A model generated the notes under the pieces. It was not told where the DNA came from and ran no database searches. It saw only the letters and a program-made list of their open reading frames with translations. Below are positions 1 to 12,200 of a stretch of DNA of 64,000 bases, piece after piece. The DNA lies in NCBI GenBank assembly GCA_023159155.1, contig JAJNNX010000031.1:372001-436000 (forward strand). The letters run 5' to 3'. Each line of letters starts with the position of its first letter. Positions within the stretch are counted from its first letter, which is position 1. The position numbers and the translations under genes were made by a program. Origin of the DNA: Ustulina deusta. Its lineage: Eukaryota > Ascomycota > Sordariomycetes > Xylariales > Xylariaceae.

Positions 1-383
1 GGAAATAGCATATCCCCCGCCCCCCTCCCCTCTTCGCACCATTCTTCTCTCTTTAATTCTATAGGTCTTTATTTAAAAAAAAGCTCAAGCCCTCACAATG
101 CCACGACCTAGCACCGCCGCCGGTCTTCCTCTTCCTGGCCGCTCACGCTCGGGCGAAGATGACAAGTTCGATATCCCCAGTAGAAAGCCATGCTCGTCGA
201 ACCCCTAATTCATCACAACCGCAACACGGCGCCATTAGCGCTCAAAGAATATCGTTATGTATATCTATAATTCTAGGGTATTTAAAAATATACACTCTAG
301 AGCATACTCTGCCCTCCCTATTCCCCTGAACCTACCACAAACCGGCATCTAAGCAACCCAAAGCAGCCAACTTGATGGGCAGC
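1..383. other. Gene-free left edge of the window
   Basis: No gene is supported here. A 36-codon open frame starts at an ATG at 98 on the plus strand and ends at 206-208, but it has no recognisable product and could be chance or part of a gene cut off by the window edge. The strip from about 240 to 310 is AT-rich and probably holds the 3' end of the phosphatase transcript that terminates at 384. Confidence 0.5.
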
Positions 384-3300
384 TCAAGCCCAGACCAATT
401 TCTTAATAGTATGGCCCAATTGCTCGAACAACCCCGTAGTTCTCTTCGCCTCCTCTAGGGAAATGATATCATCTCTATGGATCAAGCCACTCTCCCCCTT
501 CTTTCCGTCTTCCTCATCTCCAGATATCCCGATACCAGCGTCCGGCTTCGTATCCGGGGGAGGAGACGGCTGGCAAGCAACCACAAGCCGTTCAATCTCC
601 GCAGCTATAAGATTAACTTGATCGACCTCCGTCATGCGCTCGACGCCCTGTGCCTCGGAGATGGCAGTGTGGGCATATAGCGCCTTGAGGGCGATTTTCC
701 GCGGGCCCGGTCCAGACGTCGGTTTCCCCGTGATCGAGCCCAGGATCCCCTGGTTGAGGACGCTGCCAGAAGCGGCCGTTGCCGCGGTTTCCCCGGGCCC
801 AGGTAAGCTAGATAACGACCGCGTATTCGTCCGCTTGACATCCGTCTTGCCAGGTTCGTACGTGACGACGATGCCAACATTTTTTGCCTTGTCCGTTTGT
901 GTGGGCGAGATCGTCGAGGTGATATAAGTGCCGATCTTGATCCCTACAACGTGTGTCAAGTCTACGCGCTCGAAAGATGATACTTTGTCCAAGTTCCAAT
1001 CGAACCTGCAGAGATATAACGCCACGTCCGTGAGCAAGAGGACAACTTCTTCGAATGGAAAAGTCTTGATCGTGTCCGATACGTGCGGGCTTAACAGCGT
1101 CCAGCCACCGATGAAGTCTTCCTTGTCGTCTTCTATTGCGATCTTTTGGGAGGTTTCGATAGCAAATTCTCGCATTTTGGACATCGACACCCCGGGGTCT
1201 TTAGTCCTCATACTCGCCTCAAATTCATCAAATACTAAAGAGGTCACGTTGCCTAAGAAAAAATCGATAGCCGCTTGGCTGAAATGGTCGTTTACCATTC
1301 TGGCTACGCGGTTAGCATCGGATCAAAATCTCCATACATGCATGCATCATTGTACTCACCCATTGTAGAATCTTGTTAGAGAGAGACCTAGGTCATTGAC
1401 CATACCTCGATAGTCTCTCTTCCTTGTCCTAGTATAATCGCCTTTCATCGCAGCCGTCGAGGCATCTGCATAACACGATTAACTCTGTATTGGTACATAT
1501 CTGAGGAATATGCTGCTTCTAATGACCAAATTTCGAGAAGAGGGGACAGAAAGCGGCTTACATTGCTTGGATATGGCATCGCCATTGTCGGCCCATAGCG
1601 TATTAAACCAAGAATTCTCTTGGTCGACCTGAGCGGACATATCAAAGCCTTCCTCCTTGAGCTGCAGATCGAGCATAAATTTGCCAAACGAACTCTGGCA
1701 AACATTCGTACGGTCCAAGCAGTCCATGCAATTTGTCCTCAAGACTCCGCTCTGCTTGTGGTTCACCTGACCATCCAATTCGACAGTACTCCCGGTCTCT
1801 TCTATCTTCCTTCCTAGAGTGTCGAGGAGTTGACTTACGTTTTCAAATTTCATCCCACGACAGGCAGAATGAAAGTCAAACCACTCAAACGCTAAATATT
1901 GAGCCCTTTCTGAAAATTTCTCATTATATTTCTCGACATTTTTTTGGTACTCGTTGCCGACGATAGCTTCGACACCATGGCGTTCAACGAGGTTTACAAG
2001 CTGTATGGAGCCGTACTTTTCGCCCATTCGATCGAAATGTTTCGAGAAGGCGCGGAAGTTGGCTTCCGGGGAATGCCGGAGTACTGGTATGGGCTTCAGG
2101 GAGTAAGGTGATTGGGTAAAGAAAAGGGGTACGCTGCCTCTGACTTGTACGAAAGAGTAGAGTTTGGATGAAGGTTCCCATGAAGGGGTCGAGAGTATTT
2201 GTTCTGTCTCAACCGAATTGGCTGCAAAGCCTTCATCATCAACTCCCCGGCGTAGGTATCGCAGACCTGCTCGTTTGACGGACCTGCGCGACATCACGGT
2301 GATGATATATTTCCTCTCGGACGGACGAAGGTCAATGGACGCTCGTTCTTGCGGTGGTGATCCAGACACAGACCCTCTCAGGTCGCTCATCTCCACGGAG
2401 TCCAGGTGAGAATCAACTTGGGGCGGATCCCGATCAACGATAAATGATCGCTGGCCGACAAAACCTTGCATTATGGGTAATATAAATGACTCGTCACCTA
2501 AAGCCAGGAAGGGTTTCAGTAAGTTTTGGTTCCAAAAAAACGTCGGGTCTGCCATCCTATGCAGTGGAATATGAGAGGTCGTGGCAGTTCGACTAGCAAT
2601 ATTCCTCGTGAGATCCATATCGTATGAGAAGAAAAAGCTTTTTGAGCTTCCAAACCATATATGTGCCATGCGTAGCAACTTAGGAGTAAGACTCTCGCCG
2701 GCTGTCGAGCCAGGCGGTTCATCAACCCTCTCTTGCGATACCGTTTTGCTCAACTCTTTATCATCATTTCCTTTCTTGCTGCGGCTCACTTCGTCTTCAC
2801 GTTCAATCATCGATGTCGTCCCGACACCACTCAGCCCAAGGCTCCGTTGGCGGTTTCCCATCCACCCCTTACTGCTGAACCACCTCTGGGCGAAGCGGCC
2901 GTAGCTCCCATTTTTCTTGAATACGTCCTGAGCAATGCCCCTTTCCTCTCCTAGTTGACTGGTCTGCAATACCTCGCGATCGCTCTGTGCGTCGGGATCC
3001 TCGGTGTCATCGACCCCTGTGGCAGAGGGTAATGCCTCAACTTCGCTCTCGGTATCCGAGGTTTCTTCGATAGGTTTCTCATTGGAATCACGACGCAATT
3101 TGAGTGCCGTGTGGCCTATCGCGGTTTCGGCCGCGTTCTGGCTGGTACACGGGGTAAGCGCAACGTCAGTGACGACATATACAGGATAACCGCGGATCTG
3201 AGCAACCTGTTGTCGGCCGGTGATGGCGATGAGGTAGCTGAGGCGAGACACAGTGAATATCCCTAAAGCGCACGAAAAGTGGTGATCGTTAGTGAATAGG

Positions 3301-3588
3301 ACTCTCTGGCGGCATCGAGATCTGATGCCGAGTCCAAGCTCATGGTTCCCAGCTTGCGAACCACTCGGGTGCGCACACACCTATGATGCCAAAAGCCTCG
3401 AAGGAATAGTTGGGCGGCGTGGAGTCTGGGGCTGTTGTTTGGTCTCGCGGCACCGAGGTTACGGTCGCATCGCCATATTTGATCTTGACGGGGGCTGGCG
3501 TACGCGCCTGTCCCTTGGTGGCCAGAGGTTGGATTATCAGACCGTCGACGGCCGCGCAGATCAAGAGCTTCCGAGCCAAACCTGGCAT
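384..3588 (-). CDS. SacI-domain phosphoinositide phosphatase with C-terminal hSac2 domain (INPP5F/Sac2-like)
   Basis: Predicted to remove phosphates from the inositol ring of phosphoinositides on endosomal or Golgi membranes. I join four exons, 3588-3381, 3262-1562, 1465-1360 and 1299-384, to give 976 aa with every phase consistent. The N-terminal part has the Sac signature (GIIGIFTVSRLSYLI, then QIRGYPVYVVTD). The catalytic CX5R motif sits in RTNCMDCLDRTNV, with the Cys near residue 581. About residues 650-690 (QYASTAAMKGDYTRT, MVNDLGLSLTRFYN) match the usual end of the Sac domain. The last exon (from about residue 672) resembles the hSac2 domain of INPP5F-type enzymes. There is a polar, charged insertion at about residues 100-260, as is common in fungal members. 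The last intron carries a GCTAAC branch site. Family assignment is strong; the exact substrate is not visible. The start is the ATG at 3588, the first one in frame before the Sac core. Confidence 0.9.
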
Positions 3589-4414
3589 TCTATTGAAAAT
3601 CCGGTGTTATATTCCCGACGGAGAAGCGTTGCTCGGGTAGACAACCAGCTGAGCAAACAGATCGCTGAGTGAATGATTATGTCGCGACTCTAGCAGTCTA
3701 TCTTGCAAGAAACCATCCTGGCCCCATTGGAATAAAGGAAACCGGCTGCACTTGCAAACTGAATAAGTCAGCCGCACTCATCTCTTCCTATAGCGGGTGG
3801 GCTGTTGAGGGTGAGGTCTGTCAGAGGCATTTTAAGTGGATGTTGGATTGGATTGGGATGTGCGACTGCTGAATCCAGGCAGGCATTGGTGGGGGCCTCG
3901 TGAAAGACTGGCCCCTCCTGACGTTGTCATGCCGCTTCAGGCCTTCCCGCGCCATACAGCCCGGTTCTGGACCAGGGTCGGCAGTCAAACCCGTCGTCAC
4001 ATGCATGCGCAGGGCGACGCTGTACTCCAATTAATTATCGACATGATGGGTTATTAATTTATATATCTTTTATTTTTTATGGTGTGGGGAGGAACAACCG
4101 AATTCAAAGGATCAGTTTTGATTCACAGATACCTAGCCGTCGGGTTTAGCCATCCGCGCTTCACGAATGCATGGCAAAATGACCGTATTAGGGGCAATTA
4201 AGCCGAAGCGAACTCGCAATGACACTTTTTCAAGATGCCCTCACTTTCTCACTCCGGGTGCTGTTCTATTTCACCATTTTCTCCTCTTTATTTGTGGGCT
4301 AGCTTAGAAAACACAACGTCAAGCGGCGAATCCCATATCGATTACGACCGTTTCCCCCCGGGCTTTTCGTTTCCGTAGTTCTCCTAAAATGCCTCTTGTC
4401 CAGTTATGGGGATA
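3589..4414. other. Intergenic: promoter of the Sac phosphatase and terminator side of SNU13
   Basis: No coding signal is seen; the open frames here are short and unlike any family. The stretch lies between the start of the phosphatase gene and the stop codon of SNU13, both on the minus strand. It is AT-rich around 4040-4090. Confidence 0.5.
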
Positions 4415-5178
4415 TTATATCATGAGACGTTCGACCTTGTCCTTTATGGCGCGAATTTGGTTCTGGAGCTCACTGGCTTCATTGGTGGTGATGGAGACGC
4501 TGAGACATTGTTAGCGAATTTCGAACCTGGTAGAAAAAAAGAAACATTAGATGGACTCACGCAATCACAGATCGGCTGACATTGCATGCGCGACCGAGGG
4601 CGACCTTGGAAGGAACATAGACATATCTATACATCTCTCTTAGCTTCATGCGGTTACATATAGGCGGGCGAGGAGCAATCGTACGGGACGTTCTTGTCTT
4701 CGCAAAGTTGGGGGAGGTGGAGGAGGATGGCTAAGGGGCTGCAGTCACCGGCGAGGATGATGATCTCCGAGACGCCTATTCAATATGAGAATTAGCACAT
4801 GATGTTGTTGAGTATCCAAAGTCCTCCGCAGGGCACGAATGAACTCACCGCGAGACAATGCCTTTGTCGATTCGTTTGCTCCTTTCTTCAGCTGGCGATA
4901 GTGCTGTAATTTGGGTCAGCTGCTATACGACATAATGTTCCCGATCTTGAACTATTACGTACGCTAGCTTGCTGAACCAGGTCCAGAAGCTCCTGAGCGA
5001 GGGCACCATCGGCCATCGGCCAGGCTATTAATCTGTCAGCATCAGTAGAAGACGAATTGAAGCTGGTCTCTGTCGGGAGAGCACAGATGGAAGCGCACGA
5101 CGAGGAGCTCGACGAGGAAGCTCGAAACGAATAGAAGTCGGTGATGGTCAACTTACCAGCACTCTCTTGACCAGACAT
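4415..5178 (-). CDS. SNU13: Snu13, 15.5-kDa kink-turn RNA-binding protein of U4/U6.U5 snRNP and box C/D snoRNPs
   Basis: Binds the kink-turn of U4 snRNA and of C/D snoRNAs and nucleates particle assembly in the nucleus and nucleolus. Six exons, 5178-5157, 5024-4963, 4903-4849, 4775-4685, 4626-4561 and 4499-4415, join in phase to 126 aa, exactly the length of yeast Snu13 and human NHP2L1. Diagnostic stretches are [54 protein letters not shown] and the C-terminal KDKVERLMI. These form a complete L7Ae/L30e/S12e/Gadd45 domain. Five introns in such a short gene is high but usual for conserved fungal ribonucleoprotein genes. The first exon (MSGQESA) is only 22 nt. The gene is transcribed away from VMA3. 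Confidence 0.96.
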
Positions 5179-5646
5179 TATGGTGCGTGTGAAGGGTAGG
5201 TCAGGGTTCCTTGCGTTGGCTCGCCCTGTGCGCGAAGAGGAGTGGAAAAGGATCGGAGTCGAACGAGAGTTGAGGTTGAAGTTCTCAAGCTCCAAAGTTT
5301 TAGACAATGTATAACGTATTGGTATCAATTACTGACCGACCTAGCGGTAGAATTATTTTTTTGGTTGGTGGGGCTGAGGTTAATCCGATCCGGATGGGGC
5401 GTGTTAGGTAATCAGCCAGATTCCCTGCAGCCAAACCTTGGAGCTTGGGTCCTTGCGTGAACTCAACTCACTGTTCAACCTCGAAAACAAGCACTTTGCA
5501 AACCAACCCGCCTCCACGGTCATTCCTTTATTTCATCCATCTCATCCCAACGAACACGCCACCTCGAACCGAGCCCCCCGATTCTGCCATCGCCAGCTTC
5601 CTTCCATCCAACCCGTCAGAACAGAATACCCCAACCAACTCACACA
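5179..5646. promoter_or_regulatory. Shared divergent promoter region of SNU13 and VMA3
   Basis: These 468 bp separate two divergent housekeeping genes and must hold both promoters and 5' leaders. The part just upstream of VMA3 is pyrimidine-rich (many CCATC/ACCC runs on the plus strand), typical of strongly expressed fungal genes. I see no clear TATA box. This is inference from position only. Confidence 0.5.
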
Positions 5647-6441
5647 ATGGCTGAATACACAGAAGCTTGGTACGTAATTGACCGTGTCACCTCCTTAACC
5701 TCCTATTCAACCTCCATCAGCACAAGTTCCTGCGCCATCGTGAAACGCCTCCTACTATTCACACGTGCATTCCTCGTCGCTGTAGCACCGAGTTACTAAC
5801 CTAGCTTTCCGTTTAGCCCGGTCTACGCGGTTCGTCTCCTCCATCCCCAACGTGGCGAGGCTTCACGAGTCATCACGAATGCTCTGTTGCGAAGAAACAT
5901 CTTTTCCAAAGCGCTAACATAGGAGGTAGCCATTCTTCGGTGCTATGGGCTGCACCGCCGCCATCGTCTTCACCTGTTTAGGTGCTTCGTACGGAACCGC
6001 AAAGTCCGGTGTTGGTATTGCTGCTATGGGTGTCCTGAGACCTGATCTCATCGTCAAGAGTACGCGCCTCACAGGCTTCGTCACGGTTTGGGACTTGGTA
6101 CTAACACGCCCCTAGACATTGTTCCCGTCATTATGGCTGGTATCATTGGTATTTACGGTCTCGTCGTCTCCGTCCTGATCTCCGACGGTCTGAAGCAGCA
6201 GCTCCCCCTGTACACCGGCTTCATTCAGCTTGGTGCTGGTCTCTCCGTCGGTCTCGCCGGTATGGCTGCTGGTTTCGCTATCGGTATCGTTGGTGACGCT
6301 GGTGTTCGTGGAACCGCACAACAGCCCAGACTCTTCGTCGGCATGATCTTGATTCTCATTTTCGCCGAAGTCTTGGGTCTTTACGGTCTCATTGTTGCCC
6401 TGCTCATGAACTCCAAGGCCTCGGTCGATGTTAGCTGTTAA
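5647..6441 (+). CDS. VMA3: V-type H+-ATPase 16-kDa proteolipid subunit c
   Basis: Forms the proton-conducting c-ring of the vacuolar ATPase Vo sector, acidifying vacuoles and endosomes. Four exons, 5647-5669, 5817-5829 (a 13-nt microexon), 5930-6059 and 6116-6441, join to 163 aa; yeast Vma3 is 160. The protein is four transmembrane helices in two repeated hairpins. The first repeat has [26 protein letters not shown] split over two exons; the second has [20 protein letters not shown]. The essential proton-binding Glu lies in the fourth helix ([11 protein letters not shown], about residue 140). The microexon between residues 8 and 12 (CPVYA) is needed to reach the family N-terminus (MAEYTEACPVYAPFFG). 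Subunit c rather than c' (Vma11) is inferred from length and termini. Confidence 0.96.
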
Positions 6442-8789
6442 GCTGCTCGGTTACCACAAATACTAAGGCTGGTTCGTGGCTGGTTCAGACTGGGGCATAG
6501 GTGCCGAGCTGTACCTAATCCGTGATCCTTTGCTTCAATCGATCGATCGGATTATCAAGCATATTTTAATGGGGGGGAATGTATCGTGACGATGGATATG
6601 GCTATGGCTAGTCAAGGTCAAGCTCTCCTGTCGCGCTGTTGTTTATTAGAAGGATGAAGGAGAAAATAAGTAATGACGGGGCAGGGACTGGCATTTGTAT
6701 CACTGGTTCTGCATCATGCCTGTACACTTATTGGTCGATTTCGCATAGACCAACGGATGGCGAAGATATTGTACTCTAGGTTGGTATTCAGGTTTCATTG
6801 AACGTGTTGTCGAACTTCTTTAAGTACTATATATGGTGTTGCCGGGTTGCAGTTAATTGAGTTAAACCGTGTTACGAATCGAACGGAACGCGAGATGCTA
6901 CGAACTAACGCGCCAGAGGAGTTGGTAGAACAAGACGCCTTAAACCTCTAATGCAAGTCGCCTAGGTAACTCATGTAACTATCCTGGCGCTTCTCTCCAC
7001 TGGTGAGAGGTCGAGATATGAAGTACATGGTCTTATGAGTAAGCGCAGGCAAGTCGTTGATCTATGTTACTATTGTCTATTTAATATTATTGGCGGAGCA
7101 CTTATAGTGGCGCGTACTGCTACACGGCCTCATTTTCTCATTTATCTTTCCTCTCCACTAAATATCAGTAGCATGTATGACTGCTTCTCTTACGCCAGCA
7201 TCATGTCTGTCGCGTCACTAGTCATACTATGTATGGTCTACTTCTATACTGACTTGCAGAAAGAAGAATGCGAAAGAGAATTGACTGATGATGAACAGAT
7301 GAGGAGCTTCAGCATCCATCGAGAGGAAGATGGGCGCAATTCCTACGGTGCCTCCATGCTAAATCCAGAACGCAGGCTGACGGCCTATGGATGGAGACAG
7401 CTACCTGGTGGTATATTGTTGGCGCCCTCTACCGTGCCTCGGCTGCGATAACTCTGGTTGCTTGATAACAATGAATTATGATAGCTACGTAACTTGGGAT
7501 CAGTGGGAATCATGTGAGGGTCAAATGCCAAGGACATAGGATTGTTTAACAATAAGGCCAGCCCTTACTGTAGCTAATACCCTATTTCTACGTCATCGTG
7601 CTTCATGCGCACGCATTGGGGTTCACGCGGTCTTACAACTCTTGTGAGCACAGAGCAAACCACAAACCCCGATATTCCACATAAAAGATATTGGAACTGA
7701 TTCAGACAATCAAGCTCTGGATCTACGAACGGGATTGTAGACTTACAACCCGGTGATCTACCGACTTGTAGCTAAAAAGGCATAATCCATGGAACGCCAT
7801 ATAAACACACATCCATGAGGACCCTCTAGAGTTATGTGCCGTTTGTGCTCTCAGTCCGTGGTCTGTGTCTGAAAGTCTAATGTTAGTGGTCGGGGTTAAC
7901 CAACCTACCACCAGGTAATGTAGACCTCCCTTGTCTTTGTAGTCCTAGCATAATGACTGTGCCACAGAACCGCATACACTACAGACCCACGATGCGATTC
8001 TAGTGTATAAACCGGGATACACCTCGTCCTCCTAGTACTAGAATAGGCAATAGCCTTGCATTATGAGGCAACGGGAGGCACCACGCTGTCGTACTAGGTA
8101 TAACAACTACACATCTACCTACCTAAAGAGTCAGTCCAACGAACGCTTCTATAATGCTTGAATTGCGCCTCGAGGACAGGAACCATGTTCATCCCACACT
8201 GTCCTAAAGCAAGTTAGTGCTCAACATTCAATTCAATCAACCCGAAGTACTTTCACATTAACCTTACCACGCCTATATCAACATGCGTTAGAGTGAGAGG
8301 ATGCGACTGGATGATGATGATAGCTCTATATTTGTAGAACTAGAAAATATATACCTCAAGAGTCCTCCAGCTGTCAAGTGGGTTCTCCGATACCTCGCTT
8401 GCCATCTATACACCGGGGAATCGCCAACCACGAGTGAATGTAGCGATATCCCCCAAGGAGGTCCTGAATATCTACAAGAATCGAATACGCGACGTAGGGG
8501 GAAGGCGCTTGTTGTGGTCGCCCTTCCATCCCAGCTCTATTCTTATTTTTTTTTTTGGGTTTGTTTTCCGGCCCAAGGCGGCCCTCTCGTGCAGACATCG
8601 AAAATCCCGTATTCGCGCCCGGTGTTCCCTCTCTCGAATTTTTTCCCCCCTCCTTTTTGGGGTTTTTTCTTCTCCTTCCGACAGACTCGTGCTTTGCTTA
8701 ACCACGAGGCGACCAGCCGGGTATCGGATCCGGCCGTTCCTCATCCTAGTCCCCTCGAGTCTCCGCATCGTCGACGTCACCGAGGATCT
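6442..8789. other. Intergenic, about 2.3 kb, no convincing gene
   Basis: After the VMA3 stop there is moderately AT-rich DNA with no family-like protein. A 138-codon ATG frame at 7035-7451 (two hydrophobic patches, then a charged tail) could be chance and is not called. The 3' part (8300-8790) is GC-rich with T and C runs (8547-8557, 8641-8665) and lies just downstream of the secreted-protein gene, so it is probably its 3' flank. Confidence 0.45.
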
Positions 8790-9236
8790 CTACAGGTTGA
8801 TCCTCTCGAAGGGGAGCCACCGGAGCCACTTGGGAGTCACGGGGATGTTGCGCTTCTCGGGTTCAGCCGGGCCGCTTCCCTGCTCATCGGATCGGTGATC
8901 GCCAGGCTGCTGAGGCTGGCCGCCGTGCTGGGGGAAGCCAGTTGGGACCGGGAATCCGGAGCCCGGGAAGCCCCCGGGAAGCCCTGATGGGAAAGCCGTA
9001 GGAACACCTGAAGCGGCGCCGGTAAAACCGGTCGGATCTCCAGTTGGGAATCCAGATGGCACCACCGTTTGTGTGGCAGTTGGGAATTCTGTAGGAAAGC
9101 CGGTCGGGAAACCAGACTCGATCGGGAAACCGGACTGGGTGAAACTAGGCGAGAATTGTCTCTCTTCGACGAGCGGCAGAGATGAGCCGACCTGGAGCAT
9201 GGCAGCTACAAGCAAAGCGAGAGAGAGGCGGGCCAT
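8790..9236 (-). CDS. Small secreted protein with Gly-Phe-Pro-Thr-type repeats
   Basis: A single exon of 148 aa starting at the ATG at 9236. Residues 1-20 form a classical signal peptide (MARLSLALLVAAMLQVGSS), followed by LPLVEERQF. Residues 30-110 are a low-complexity region built on recurring GFPT/GFPS/GFPG units (SGFPTG, TGFPTEFPT, SGLPGGFPG), spaced 5-10 residues. The C-terminal 25 residues are different: charged, with an EKR site then a Trp-containing tail (PKWLRWLPF). There are no cysteines in the mature part, which argues against a typical disulfide-rich effector. I do not recognise the family. It may be a structural wall-associated protein or a secreted precursor; the EKR could be a Kex2-type site. 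The opposite strand is open for a long stretch, but that frame has no protein character. Confidence 0.6.
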   Translation of the reverse strand: MARLSLALLVAAMLQVGSSLPLVEERQFSPSFTQSGFPIESGFPTGFPTEFPTATQTVVPSGFPTGDPTGFTGAASGVPTAFPSGLPGGFPGSGFPVPTGFPQHGGQPQQPGDHRSDEQGSGPAEPEKRNIPVTPKWLRWLPFERINL

Positions 9237-12200
9237 TTTGATAGTGGTATTTGATATGCTGATGTGTGCAAGTAGAGAGACTGGCAGCGAGAGTAGCGAG
9301 TTTTGCTGTGACGATTGAACAGATGGATTCAAGGATGAGATACAGAAGACCAGCTTGACCTCTTTCTTTCTAGCTTTGGATGGCGAGGGCGGAAGGGTGT
9401 TGATATACCCGTGGGACTACTACCCATGACCGTCGGCTGAGGCGATCTACGGAGCTCACACCAACTTACCCAGATCAGATGCCATAACGAAAAGGGAAAA
9501 ATGGAAAAGAACGCCCCGTTCACGACAGAATGGCATGCAAGGGCCCTATGGCTTGCCGGGTCCCTAGCATGTTTCACGAATCCGGAAACATCAACGTTGT
9601 TGGGTTTACAGTATGGGAGAGTCCCCTGTTTACCTACGATCGCGGGGAGTTAACACTACCTAGTGTGGTATTCCAAAAACCTCGACGGTACACGTAAGGA
9701 CATAGTCAGCCCGCTTTTAATACGCTTGTCAGTACAGCATCTTGTGGAACGCGACGGGACACTGGGTAACATGGGTAGTGTCTGCCGGTAGGTAGTCCTA
9801 GGCATCGCGAATGGTGCAATTGGGTCGACGGATTTGTCCGAAGACTGAAAAGCCAAGGCATCAGCCAATGAATCCTATACATGTAGTGTAATTATGGGCT
9901 GATCAGCATATGGCTTGATGGATTCGCTGTGTATCTAATGAGCTCAAAGTAGGTAATCAATGATTAGTCACTCTTGCGTACAATACCTCTCTTTGCATTG
10001 CCAAGAGCCCAAGCAGACTAGATGTACACTACAGATTACCGACATAGTCGTGTCTATTTACTTTGCTTACCTGCATGTGTGGCTGCGATTCTGCCCTAAA
10101 TACAACGTTGTCTACAAGGACGTAATGAGTCCTCTGCACTAATCTAATAGTTAGTGTATAAACAGACCCTCCCCCATATGAATCCAAGGCCAGAACGTCG
10201 AAGATGTATCAGTCTATGACAAATGGGTGGCTAAATGTGGGAACGTGAGAGCCATGGTAAAAAAACTGCACCAGTGTCGGCACTTGGATCGACATTGATC
10301 GACAGGGGATATTTACTCAGCACACGAGAAAACGTGGCTGATTCGTGTACACTACACTCCACAAATTACCAGTGTAAAGACGAGGGGCACTTTAATGACG
10401 GAATATTTTCATTTATTATCATGCACCAAAAGAGGAAATTTGTTCTAGAATGCTCAATCTACGTTTCGCCTTGGCAATGCTGATCTCTCGAATCAGTCGA
10501 GGTTCCCCCATATTCGTTTTCCTTGACAAAAGCAGTCGCAGCAACTAGATTGAAATATGGCTCAACGTTCAACTCATATAAATTAACGACAGCACGCAAC
10601 TCTCCGAGAACACGACTAGAGTTAACTAGTTCTTCCGTTCGTTGTTGATCGACAATTAATTCATTCCGACGGACCGTCCCTGACCTGGGGTTCACCGCCC
10701 CAATAGGGAATAGTATAGTCTAGCGCTACTAAACTCGAGACCAGCTCGGAATTATTATCAAACGGGCGAGTTGAGATTCGCCTCATCTACCTACACATAT
10801 CCGCGCCGGAGTAAAATGAGGGATTGTTATCCCGTCAGTGTTTGGACTAACAACATGATTCGATCTTCAAGTGATGGAAGTCGAGAATATAATAATAGCT
10901 TAAAAGGAGCCGCCTACTTGGTTTTGCTTGGCTCCTTTTGGCCCCCTGCATGCACGATAGCCGAACATGGTTTTGCATGTGTAGTGTGGGTATGCATTTA
11001 CCTACATATTTTAAGAATGTCAAATCATGTTCTTTTTTTCCCATTGCTGATCAACCCCTTTATCCCATGTAGTATAGAAACCGTGGTTCCAAATTACAGA
11101 TACCAACTAGGCATGATGAAGTAGACCGCAGTATAGACTAGGGCGCTGTTTGATTGACCGCAGTCGAGAAGCTCGTGATTGAGCCTTTAGTGTACGCTGA
11201 CCTAGTTGCCGCCTTACCGCCTGCACTGTCTCAGGGGTGCCTGTGCCGCTTTTGTATTGGGCTGATGGGATAATGCGGACGGACTTTGGGGTTGAATTTG
11301 AACGTCTACAGCCGCATGTTAGCTAGCGGAAAAAATCGAATGCGTATTAGGTAATAGGTAGCATTTGAATTTGATATTTTCGGGAAGATCCTGCTCGCTT
11401 CCCAAGACCGCGAGATGGGCCCCCTTAGTCTACGAGAGATGCGATATTGCACATAGGTGTTGTCACTGTATTTGATGTCTATCTAATAGGCATCCCATTT
11501 TCATTCAGGTTGGTACAGCGTCCGAACATTTTTCGTACGAGATGGAGAACGGACAGCTGAATTGTTGTTAGGAGGTTAGTCTCCGATGTGAAGAATGGTT
11601 TCTAATGGGTAGCAGGTAGGTAGATGGCTGACGGATAACGGTGTATGACTACGGGTTCCATTGAGTTGGTTCTTGGATCTTGTTGGACCGGATGAGAGGA
11701 CGTTATGCCATGGGCTATAATGTGCACATCAGACCCATCATGGAGCCCACTTCAGGGGGCAGCAATCTCTGTGTAACCCTCCTAATTGTGTATTACGTGT
11801 AAGAGCTCAGCTCATCAATTTTCACCCACTTCAGCTCTACGTTCATGAATACTCATGTCAAGGTTGTTATGACCTGTTCCATGTGCCTCACTCTTTCAAC
11901 AAGGCCTTTAAAGGGTGAGGTGAACCCCCACCCCAAAACTTGAATATCTCGGGACGATTCAGACGGATGATAGAAAAGTTAATACAGAATATCATAATGA
12001 GGTACGCGAAACTGTCAACTTTTCATGTAAATTATAGTATTGAGGTGCAACAAACGCGGTGTCTCTGTACGCTAGCATGAGGTGCTATCCCTTGCCAGTT
12101 GAAATTATCGCATCAACCCCGACCTATCTATCACACGAGGATACAGACATCAGCTCTGATTCGATACCGGATGAGCTTATAAATGAGCTAACTAGCGAAA

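Noticed and set aside
7035..7451. 138-codon ATG frame with two hydrophobic patches
   Set aside because: No family, no introns, no codon-usage support. Kept only as a remark in the intergenic entry.
8301..8987. 228-codon plus-strand open frame
   Set aside because: It runs antisense to the repeat-rich secreted-protein gene and through T/C-rich flanking DNA; the translation looks random.
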